From the NCBI GenBank assembly GCA_011773795.1, contig WVWW01000302.1, positions 9,914 through 20,148 of the forward strand: DNA of 10,235 nucleotides, read 5' to 3'. The position numbers and the translations under genes were made by a program. This DNA comes from Acidobacteriota bacterium. Its GTDB lineage: Bacteria; Acidobacteriota; Polarisedimenticolia; Polarisedimenticolales; Polarisedimenticolaceae. Under the pieces are notes generated by a model. It searched no databases and was not told the origin of the DNA. It saw only the letters and a list, made by a program, of their open reading frames with translations. Of this stretch, positions 1-4,887 are shown one piece after another (position 1 is the first letter of the stretch; each line of letters opens with the position of its first letter).

Positions 1-1358
1 GCGCGGTCGCGTGTGACGCCCGGAAGCCAGTGCGTCGCAAGGAACAGCACGACGACCGCGACGGCGGAAGCGACGAGCGGCCGCCGACCGTGCTCGCGGA
101 TCCAGCCGTGAATCCGCTGCCCGGCGTAGCCGGCGAACAGCAGCAGCAGCGCCTCGACGGGGAGCCGGAAGCGCACCACGACGTAGAAGCCGAGCAGCAA
201 CGCCAGCTGGTTCAGCAGCAGCAGGTAGGGCCAGGAGAAGCGCCGCCAATCCTTCAGCGAGAGAAACAATCCGAGCAGGCCGAACGGGGCGATCCAGCCG
301 AACCGCAGCGGGGTCCACGCGGCCACCTTGTCGTAACGCGCGAACACGGGCAGCACGTCGTGCGCCTCGAAGGCGTGGAACGCCAGTTGAACGCGCTGGA
401 GCAGCAGGGCGAAGTAGTGGCCCGGATAGGCGAGCATGTGCGAGGCCGACTGCCCGAGATAGAACCGGGAAGATTCGCTCAGCGAGGTGCGTTCGCCGCG
501 CACCGCTCCCGAGATCATCGCCGCGATCTCCGCGTCGCCGAGGAACCCGTCGTCGTCCTGGAGCCGTTCGTGGTATTGCACGCCACGGAAGTAGAGCTCG
601 GGCGGGCTGTAACGGAAGCCGTAGCTGGAGTAGTTGTTGCTGCTGTAGAAGATGTAGCCGGGGTTGCTGGCCGTGGTCCCGAGGCTCCCGGTCAGACGGT
701 AGTTCTGCAACGCGACCGGCATCGTCGTCGCAAACGCCACGACCCCGGCAAGCGCCGTGGCCGCGAGCGCCGGCTTCCACGCGCGGCCGTTGACCCGCAG
801 GCCGACGAGCAGCGCGGGGACGAGCAGTAGGCAGTGCGGTCGCTGCAGGATGCAGAGGCCGATCAGGACGCCGATCAGGATGAAGGTTCGCCATGTCGTC
901 TTCGCGTCCACCCGCAACAGGACGAACAGCAGAGTCAGCTGCAGCAACAGACCCAGCGCGTCCGACAGCAGCGTAACGTCGTAGAGCACGAAGCTGCGGT
1001 GCACCGCGGCGGCGAGGCCCACCACCATCGCCCAGCTCGGGCCGACGAACCTCTGGGCGATCACGTACAGCAGCAGGCAGGACAGGCACCCCAGCAGGAC
1101 CTGGACAAGGAGGATCGGCAACAGCGAATCGCCGAAGCCCAGCTTCCCGAGGGCCACGAAGTAACAGTAGATCGGGCTGTAGGAGAACGGCCGCTGCGCG
1201 ATCAACCCCGACTCTGCGAGCTCCCGACCGAGCACGAGGTACTTGCCGAAGTAGAAACGGTCGGGGAAGGTCGACGCGAGCGCGAGCAGCCGAACCGCCA
1301 GCGCCGCCAGCAGCACCGCGGCCACCCTGAATCGACCCGCGTTGATCCCGGACGTCAC
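1..1358 (-). CDS. GT39/PMT_2-like polyprenyl-phosphate-dependent membrane glycosyltransferase, 3' end cut by window
   Basis: My own translation of the minus strand gives an uninterrupted frame of 452 codons from a GTG start at 1358-1356 to the window edge, so the C-terminus is missing. The protein is strongly hydrophobic, with about ten predicted membrane spans (the first at residues 12-28, others near 83-105, 135-170, 195-215 and 375-395). After the first span comes a periplasmic loop with Asp33, a Y-x3-GRELAESG-like stretch (residues 40-51) and the FSYSPIYCYF segment (58-67). This resembles the first loop of GT-C enzymes such as PMT and ArnT, where an acidic residue acts in catalysis. These families move a sugar from a lipid-phosphate donor onto protein or lipid at the outer face of the inner membrane. 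Acceptor and donor cannot be told. The start overlaps the pdxH stop as GTGA, which suggests translational coupling. The GTG start is inferred from this overlap. Confidence 0.8.
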   Translation of the reverse strand, partial: MTSGINAGRFRVAAVLLAALAVRLLALASTFPDRFYFGKYLVLGRELAESGLIAQRPFSYSPIYCYFVALGKLGFGDSLLPILLVQVLLGCLSCLLLYVIAQRFVGPSWAMVVGLAAAVHRSFVLYDVTLLSDALGLLLQLTLLFVLLRVDAKTTWRTFILIGVLIGLCILQRPHCLLLVPALLVGLRVNGRAWKPALAATALAGVVAFATTMPVALQNYRLTGSLGTTASNPGYIFYSSNNYSSYGFRYSPPELYFRGVQYHERLQDDDGFLGDAEIAAMISGAVRGERTSLSESSRFYLGQSASHMLAYPGHYFALLLQRVQLAFHAFEAHDVLPVFARYDKVAAWTPLRFGWIAPFGLLGLFLSLKDWRRFSWPYLLLLNQLALLLGFYVVVRFRLPVEALLLLFAGYAGQRIHGWIREHGRRPLVASAVAVVVLFLATHWLPGVTRDR

Positions 1359-1957
1359 GGCTGCAAGCGGTGCCGCTCCCAGCCGTCGTCGCGACGCCGG
1401 TACTCGACACGGTCGTGAAGGCGGTGCGGCATCCCGGCCCAGAACTCCACCCGGTCCGGCACGAGCCGGTAACCGCCCCAGAAGTCGGGGCGGGGCACGT
1501 CGGCGTCCTCGAAGCGAGCCTCGATCTCGGCGTAGCGCGCGAGGATCTCGTCGCGCTCCCGGTACGGAGTCGACTGGAAAGAAGCCCAGGCGCCGATCCG
1601 ACTCGGGCGGGACCGGATCGCGAAGTAGGCATCGGATTGTTCGGGGTTCAACCGCAAGACCTCGCCCTCGAACCGCACCTGGCGCTCCAGCGCCTCCCAG
1701 TGGAAGACCAGCGCGGCGTGGGGATTGGCCTCCAGGTGGCGGGCCTTGCGCGACGTGTAGTTGGTGAAGAAGGTCAGCCCCTGGTCGACGATTCCCCTGT
1801 AGAGCACCATCCGATTCGACGGTCGCCCCGAGGCGCTCACCGTCGCCAAAGCGACCGCATCGGGCAGCCGGATTTCGCTTTCCGCCGCTCGCGCGAACCA
1901 CCGTTCGAACTCGCTGATGGGATCGTCGTGGAGACCCAGGGGCGATTTGTCCCGCAT
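1355..1957 (-). CDS. pdxH: Pyridoxamine/pyridoxine 5'-phosphate oxidase
   Basis: This cytoplasmic FMN flavoenzyme oxidises pyridoxine 5'-phosphate or pyridoxamine 5'-phosphate to pyridoxal 5'-phosphate, the last step of vitamin B6 synthesis and salvage. From the ATG at 1957 it has 200 residues, close to the family's usual 200-220. Visible family hallmarks are RMVLYR (49-54) and FFTNYTSRKA (63-72) for FMN, RQVRFEGEV (92-100), YFAIRSRPSRIGAW (111-124), WGGYRLVP (160-167), EFWAG (171-175), RLHDR (179-183) and the C-terminal RLQP that replaces the usual RLAP. The frame also opens at a TTG three codons upstream (1966). I prefer the ATG because a weak GGA lies just before it and nothing resembling a ribosome binding site precedes the TTG. 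The gene lies 31 bases behind the AAA gene and overlaps the following membrane glycosyltransferase by four bases, so the three may be co-transcribed. No functional link to the Hsp20 cassette is evident. Confidence 0.95.
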   Translation of the reverse strand: MRDKSPLGLHDDPISEFERWFARAAESEIRLPDAVALATVSASGRPSNRMVLYRGIVDQGLTFFTNYTSRKARHLEANPHAALVFHWEALERQVRFEGEVLRLNPEQSDAYFAIRSRPSRIGAWASFQSTPYRERDEILARYAEIEARFEDADVPRPDFWGGYRLVPDRVEFWAGMPHRLHDRVEYRRRDDGWERHRLQP

Positions 1958-1988
1958 ACGATCCAAAGACTACACGCTTTTGTCGGCG

Positions 1989-3017
1989 TCAGTGGGTCGG
2001 CTCTTCCTCCCAGACCACCGGCACTTCCCGGGGTGCCTGGTACTGCGGGGACATTTGGTCCGGGTTGACGGTGAAGTGCAGGTGGTCCTCGTCGCCCTGA
2101 CGGTCGACGACGACGACACCCCCGGGGTGCAGCCGGTCACTCACCAACAGGTCCGCCAGCGGGAACTCCACGTAGCGGCGATGCGCGCGCACGAGGTCCC
2201 GGGCGCCCAGCCGCAGGTCGGACTTGCCCCGGCGCAGCAGGAATTCCTCCGCTGCGGAGCGCATCTCGCAGCGTACGCCGCGCCCGGCGAGCCACTGGTT
2301 CAGCCGCGCCACGCGCCGCTCCAGCACTCCCGCGAGGTGCATCTCCTCGAGCCGGTGGAAGACGACGAGACCGTCGACCCGGCCCGCCAGCTCCTCGCCG
2401 AACTGCTCCTCGACGCGCTTGAGGCAGATCTCGTGGATGCGATCGTGCTCGGCTTCCTCTTCCTCGGCCTCGAGGGAACCGGCGAAGCCGATGTGGGTCG
2501 GCTCGTCAAGGATCTCGCGGGCGCAGAGCGAGCTGGTCAGGAAGATCATCGTGTTGCGCAGGCTGGCCCGCTGGTTCATGGGCAACGGCAGGGTTCCGGT
2601 GTCGAAGGCGGAGGCGAGCATGCGCGGGACTTCCTTGGGTGCCCGCTCGAGCCGTTGGATCTGGATGATCGAGCCCGGCGGTGCGGACAGGAGCCCAGGA
2701 TCCCCGCCCGGCGAGGGCGCGCGGAACAGGGGTGCGAGCTGCAGGACCAGCGGCGCCCAGGGGTCGGGCCCGACGCACTGGGCGCAGTCGGCGATCGCGA
2801 CGCGACGCTCGTCGCCGTGGAGAGTCTGGGCCAGTCCACGAATCAGACTGCTCTTTCCGGTTCCGACCGGTCCGAGCAACAGGAAGGCGCACCAGGAGTG
2901 TTCGCGCGGGGTCGCGCCGCTGAGCACGCGGGTCACGCCGGGGATCACGCCGTTGATCGCGCGTGATTGCCCCACGACGACCTCGTTCAGGGCGGAACGG
3001 ATGACGTCTGAGAACAT
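1989..3017 (-). CDS. ClpB-D2-like AAA protein with degenerate Walker B (probable pseudo-unfoldase)
   Basis: This 342-residue single-AAA-module protein aligns by eye with the second ATPase domain and C-terminal small domain of ClpB/Hsp100. Walker A is intact (GPVGTGKSS, 49-57). The sensor-1 strand reads RNTMIFLTSSL (154-164), with Ser163 where ClpB has Asn. The arginine-finger region AGRVDGLVVFHRL (211-223) keeps Arg213, and sensor 2 is LGARDLVR (270-277). The Walker B position, normally LLDE followed by IEKA or VEKA, reads IIQIQRLERA (117-126): Gln and Arg replace the catalytic Asp-Glu. The GYVG-type pore loop expected between Walker A and B is not visible. ATP binding is therefore plausible, but hydrolysis and threading look unlikely. 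An acidic insert (EAEEEEAE, 183-190) precedes the finger. There is no N-terminal substrate domain or first AAA domain. The gene follows an Hsp20 and two small genes, so a role as scaffold or switch for them is my inference. Confidence 0.82.
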   Translation of the reverse strand: MFSDVIRSALNEVVVGQSRAINGVIPGVTRVLSGATPREHSWCAFLLLGPVGTGKSSLIRGLAQTLHGDERRVAIADCAQCVGPDPWAPLVLQLAPLFRAPSPGGDPGLLSAPPGSIIQIQRLERAPKEVPRMLASAFDTGTLPLPMNQRASLRNTMIFLTSSLCAREILDEPTHIGFAGSLEAEEEEAEHDRIHEICLKRVEEQFGEELAGRVDGLVVFHRLEEMHLAGVLERRVARLNQWLAGRGVRCEMRSAAEEFLLRRGKSDLRLGARDLVRAHRRYVEFPLADLLVSDRLHPGGVVVVDRQGDEDHLHFTVNPDQMSPQYQAPREVPVVWEEEPTH

Positions 3018-3049
3018 GGGTTTACCGATGGGTTGAAGACCGCAAACTC

Positions 3050-3085
3050 GCCGGCGCGAGAGCGGCGATCGGTTCTCGCGCCGGC
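3050..3085 (-). terminator. Perfect 12-bp intercistronic hairpin (attenuator or RNA-processing/stability element)
   Basis: Bases 3050-3061 (GCCGGCGCGAGA) and 3074-3085 (TCTCGCGCCGGC) are exact reverse complements around a 12-base loop. The hairpin sits in the 83-base gap between the 99-aa gene and the AAA gene. In the minus-strand transcript the stem is followed by GAGUUUGCGG, not a real U-tract, so a strong intrinsic terminator is unlikely. Partial termination, or 3'-end protection of the upstream messages, would fit. The position suggests less AAA protein than small proteins. That last point is an inference. Confidence 0.55.
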
Positions 3086-3100
3086 AGCCTCTCTTCTCTA

Positions 3101-3400
3101 TCAGAAGGGACGGATCCAGTTGCAGAACGGCAGATTCTGGGTGACCGGGACCTGGGCGAACGGAACATTCGGAATCTGGTTCAGCACGAAGGGGTCCCTT
3201 TGGATGCCCTTCATCACGAAGGGATCGAAGGGACTCGTGGGGAGCCCGATCTGCGGCAGCGCGCCGTAGTAGTTGGGCAGCACCCTCGGAACGTTCTGAT
3301 ACGGATAGAACTGTCCGAGATACGGCGTCAACGTGGGTGTCGGCGTGAACTCCTTATAGGGGAACGTCATGCCGTACATGTGCGGATCATTCCAAAACAT
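3101..3400 (-). CDS. Small proline/aromatic-rich protein of unknown function (99 aa)
   Basis: I do not recognise this protein. It has about 18 prolines and 19 aromatic residues (10 Phe, 7 Tyr, 2 Trp) in 99 positions. Few residues are charged, and no signal peptide or membrane span is visible. The middle is tyrosine-rich (FYPYQNVPRVLPNYYG, 31-46). The C-terminal half repeats short x-P-F units: SPFDPFV, RDPFV, NVPF, NLPF and a terminal RPF. Such a sequence is probably disordered and sticky, or forms an extended assembly. The start is firm: an ideal AAGGAGGT (3406-3413) stands five bases before the ATG. The consensus ribosome site and the absence of a stop or frameshift argue for a genuine, well-translated gene. 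It lies third in the Hsp20 cassette, 73 bases after the 89-aa gene and ahead of the hairpin and AAA gene. It could be a structural or condensate-forming client of the Hsp20. Confidence 0.75.
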   Translation of the reverse strand: MFWNDPHMYGMTFPYKEFTPTPTLTPYLGQFYPYQNVPRVLPNYYGALPQIGLPTSPFDPFVMKGIQRDPFVLNQIPNVPFAQVPVTQNLPFCNWIRPF

Positions 3401-3421
3401 CTAAGACCTCCTTGTCGTTGG

Positions 3422-3449
3422 GTCCGCGCCGCCCGTCGACGCGGACGGG
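3422..3449 (-). other. Weak alternative hairpins between the two small genes
   Basis: The 73-base spacer upstream of the 99-aa gene contains two competing inverted repeats. Bases 3432-3437 (CCCGTC) pair with 3444-3449 (GACGGG). Bases 3422-3428 (GTCCGCG) pair with 3440-3446 (CGCGGAC). They cannot form together because they share bases. In a GC-rich region such short stems arise easily by chance, so a regulatory role is only possible. Confidence 0.25.
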
Positions 3450-3473
3450 TTTCACTTCAGCGAATCGGTGCGA

Positions 3474-3743
3474 TCAGTAGCGCCAGACCTGGGGCCAACC
3501 CCAGACGGGTGCCATGCGCGGATCCGGCATCGTCGGCGCTGCCTGGTGCGTGTAGCCGACCTGAGGCGGTGCCACATGCGTGTAGCCGACCTGAGGCGGT
3601 GCCACATGCATCCAGGGGTTGGGCGTGTGGAACTGGCTGTACACCATCTGTGCCAGGGTGTGGATCTCACAGGCGGTTCGCAGGTCGTCGGTGCTCGGCG
3701 TTGTCTGGGCCTGTTGCGTACCGGCCTTCTCGCTCTTGGTCAT
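3474..3743 (-). CDS. Small repeat-containing Pro/Trp/His-rich protein of unknown function (89 aa)
   Basis: I do not recognise this protein. Residues 1-20 are polar and probably disordered (Gln, Thr and Ser rich). Residues 20-38 (DLRTACEIHTLAQMVYSQF) could form a short amphipathic helix. The rest is low-complexity: two perfect 10-residue repeats HVAPPQVGYT at 46-55 and 56-65, a decayed HQAAP, and a tryptophan-rich tail (PVWGWPQVWRY) with three of the four Trp residues. There are 12 prolines and no signal peptide or membrane span. The ATG at 3743 has a GGAGG at 3752-3756 eight bases upstream. The gene begins only 21 bases after the Hsp20 stop, so the two are surely co-transcribed. Composition resembles that of its neighbour, the 99-aa protein, though the two are not obviously homologous. 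A helix plus aromatic repeats would suit an assembly-forming or Hsp20-bound protein; this is an inference. Confidence 0.75.
   Translation of the reverse strand: MTKSEKAGTQQAQTTPSTDDLRTACEIHTLAQMVYSQFHTPNPWMHVAPPQVGYTHVAPPQVGYTHQAAPTMPDPRMAPVWGWPQVWRY
3551..3610 (-). repeat. 30-bp direct tandem repeat, two copies, inside the 89-aa gene
   Basis: Bases 3551-3580 and 3581-3610 are identical except for the last base (G versus A). The unit is exactly ten codons, so duplication keeps the reading frame and yields two HVAPPQVGYT units. Near-identity at synonymous sites points to a recent duplication or to a slippage-prone locus where copy number may vary between strains. Confidence 0.9.
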
Positions 3744-3764
3744 CAGATCTCCCTCCTCGGCGGC

Positions 3765-4286
3765 TCAAGCCACCTCGACGTTCTTCTCCGGGGCCTTGCC
3801 GAAGTCGTTCAAGGCGATGCGCAGCTCCAGCAGGCCGTCCTTGAATTTTGCGGTGACCCTGTCGGGGTCACCTCCCGGGGGCAGCGTGAAACGGCGCTCG
3901 AACGAACCCCAGGGCCGTTCCAGGCTCAGCGGGCGCAGCTCGCCGTGCTCGGGCTCCGGCCGCTTGCCCGACACGACGCAGTCGCCGCCCGAGACGAGGA
4001 CCTTCAGGTCGTCTTTCTTGACACCGGGGATCTCGAGTCGGATCACGTAGGTGTCTTGGGTGGTGAACGTGTCGGCCTGTGGAATCCAGGCGACCGGTTT
4101 CGGGAGCGACGCCATCCAACCCGACAGCGTCTTCAGGTGCTGGACCTCGTCCAACGCGTGGCGGACGGGATCGACACCGGGCGGGAACGCAACGTACGAC
4201 TCGGGGCGAATCTCCGGAGCCGGCGTCCCGATGACTTCTCGGTAGAGATCCTTGACCTCACCAAGGACCTCGTTGACCTTTTGCAT
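3765..4286 (-). CDS. Small heat shock protein, Hsp20/alpha-crystallin family
   Basis: The 173-residue protein is an ATP-independent holdase that binds unfolding or aggregation-prone proteins. Its alpha-crystallin domain spans roughly residues 67-160. It includes WIPQADTF (67-74), YVIRLEIPGVKKDDLKV (80-96), FERRFTLP (129-136) and the signature AKFKDGLLEL (146-155), the family's A-x-x-x-x-G-L-L element. The C-terminal VEV (170-172) corresponds to the I-x-I anchor used for oligomer assembly. The N-terminal arm (1-65) is longer than in IbpA, begins with a helical segment (KVNEVLGEVKDLYREVIG, 3-20) and may decide client choice. The frame is open to 4400, but the start at 4286 is fixed by a perfect AAGGAGGT four bases before the ATG, and the upstream frame crosses the promoter and operators. 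It heads the cassette (two small genes and an AAA protein follow) and is divergent from an XRE regulator. Confidence 0.95.
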   Translation of the reverse strand: MQKVNEVLGEVKDLYREVIGTPAPEIRPESYVAFPPGVDPVRHALDEVQHLKTLSGWMASLPKPVAWIPQADTFTTQDTYVIRLEIPGVKKDDLKVLVSGGDCVVSGKRPEPEHGELRPLSLERPWGSFERRFTLPPGGDPDRVTAKFKDGLLELRIALNDFGKAPEKNVEVA

Positions 4287-4290
4287 GCCA

Positions 4291-4298
4291 ACCTCCTT
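4291..4298 (-). promoter_or_regulatory. Shine-Dalgarno site that fixes the Hsp20 start
   Basis: AAGGAGGT on the minus strand, four bases before the ATG at 4286, fully complements the 16S rRNA tail. The same octamer precedes the 99-aa gene, and GAGGAGGT precedes the POT gene. Its 3' half can pair with upstream leader bases 4355-4362 (see findings). Confidence 0.85.
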
Positions 4299-4327
4299 GC
4301 GTTTCTTGGGTTCGATTTTTTTGAGAG

Positions 4328-4347
4328 AGCCTGTGCTTCGGCAGGCT
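4328..4347 (-). other. Hairpin in the Hsp20 mRNA leader
   Basis: Bases 4328-4333 (AGCCTG) and 4342-4347 (CAGGCT) form a 6-bp stem with an 8-base loop in the predicted leader, upstream of an A-rich single-stranded stretch and the ribosome site. It could be part of a leader fold or only an incidental stem. Confidence 0.4.
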
Positions 4348-4356
4348 AGCCCTCGG

Positions 4357-4372
4357 TTGACAAATGTGTCAA
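4357..4372. promoter_or_regulatory. Operator 1: inverted repeat TTGACA-N4-TGTCAA
   Basis: This is a perfect palindrome with 6-bp half-sites (4357-4362 and 4367-4372) and a 4-base spacer. It contains the plus-strand TTGACA that best serves as the -35 element of the XRE gene. The same TGACA-N4-TGTCA pattern recurs 35 bases downstream (centre to centre), so both are likely bound by one dimeric regulator. The divergent XRE protein is the obvious candidate. Confidence 0.75.
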
Positions 4373-4387
4373 CATCGTCTTCATAAA
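4357..4387 (+). promoter_or_regulatory. Candidate promoter of the XRE gene
   Basis: A consensus -35 TTGACA (4357-4362) is followed after 19 bases by CATAAA (4382-4387), which matches four of six -10 positions. The spacer is longer than the ideal 17, so activity would be modest. The -35 is inside operator 1, and operator 2 falls at or just after the start point, an arrangement typical of autorepression. Confidence 0.5.
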
Positions 4388-4407
4388 TCAGATGACACAT
4401 ATGTCAA
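4380..4407 (-). promoter_or_regulatory. Candidate promoter of the Hsp20 cassette
   Basis: On the minus strand TTGACA (4407-4402) is followed after 16 bases by TATGAA (4385-4380), matching four of six -10 positions. The -35 overlaps operator 2, and transcription would begin around 4373, right at the edge of operator 1. The leader would be about 87 bases. A repressor on either operator would block initiation. No CIRCE element was seen, so control by this local regulator looks more likely than by HrcA. Confidence 0.5.
4393..4406. promoter_or_regulatory. Operator 2: inverted repeat TGACA-N4-TGTCA
   Basis: Half-sites at 4393-4397 and 4402-4406 are perfectly complementary, with the spacer CATA. 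It lies 16 bases before the XRE start codon and overlaps the cassette's -35 element. It shares half-site and spacer length with operator 1, which supports a common binding protein. Confidence 0.7.
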
Positions 4408-4422
4408 GCGCGAGGTGACCGC

Positions 4423-4875
4423 ATGTCAGAGGATGTTTGGTCTCCCGACATCGGACGGCGGTTGTGCGCGGCCCGCCTCCGGCGGGGGCTTTCGCAGGGC
4501 ACCGTGGCCCGGCTTGCCGGGATCGGTCCTTCGTACGTGTCGCGCATCGAGAACGGAAAGATCCACCCGAGCTTTCGCACGGTCGTGCGTTTGCAGCGGG
4601 CGATGAAGGCGGACCTCGAGGAACTCGCCGGACCGCAACCCGACCGACGACACCACGGGCTCTGCCCGATCTCGTCCCGCGGAAGCTGTCTCTTGGACCT
4701 GATCCGTCCCGAAGTGGACTCCGACCGCGAATCCCGACGCGAGTCCTACACCCCGCGTCAGGTCCGGCTGTTGCGGAGCATGGCGACCTGGGTCCGCACG
4801 GCTTCGACGGACCGACTGCGCGCGATGGAGGTCCTGATCAAGGATCTCTCGTCCAACAAAACGGCGGAGCGCTGA
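4423..4875 (+). CDS. XRE-family (HTH_3) transcriptional regulator divergent from Hsp20
   Basis: The 150-residue protein has a clear N-terminal XRE helix-turn-helix domain (residues 10-68): IGRRLCAARLRRGLSQGTVA, then the recognition-helix region GPSYVSRIENGKIHPSFRTV. This is the classic S-x-I-E-x-G-x-x-x-P pattern. A linker rich in Arg, His and Asp follows. Next comes GLCPISSRGSCLLDLI (79-94), in which Cys81 and Cys88 stand close enough to form a disulfide or share a metal. The C-terminal part (108-141) is probably helical, with QVRLLRSMATWV, and may serve dimerisation. The ATG at 4423 has GAGGTG five bases upstream. The gene is the only plus-strand gene. It shares its control region with the Hsp20 cassette, and two palindromic sites there make it the likely autoregulated repressor. 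It ends 12 bases before the convergent cytochrome gene. Confidence 0.9.
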   Translation: MSEDVWSPDIGRRLCAARLRRGLSQGTVARLAGIGPSYVSRIENGKIHPSFRTVVRLQRAMKADLEELAGPQPDRRHHGLCPISSRGSCLLDLIRPEVDSDRESRRESYTPRQVRLLRSMATWVRTASTDRLRAMEVLIKDLSSNKTAER

Positions 4876-4887
4876 GCTAGAGATTCC

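Noticed and set aside
30..1418. Long plus-strand open frames rich in Gln, Arg and Glu (about 266 and 194 residues)
   Set aside because: They lie antisense to the membrane glycosyltransferase, whose frame has clear membrane spans and family motifs. The plus frames have the biased composition expected of GC-rich shadows.
3541..3620. Short CRISPR-like direct repeat
   Set aside because: There are only two abutting copies without spacers, and they are in frame inside a coding gene.
1989..4286. Gas-vesicle gene cluster (Hsp20-like GvpH, AAA GvpN, small structural proteins)
   Set aside because: The superficial parallel fails. The AAA protein is ClpB-like, not MoxR/GvpN-like, and neither small protein resembles the hydrophobic, conserved GvpA.
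4287..4400. An upstream extension of the Hsp20 frame starting at 4400
   Set aside because: The extra 38 codons run through the operators and the proposed promoter, and their ATG has no ribosome site. The ATG at 4286 has a perfect one.
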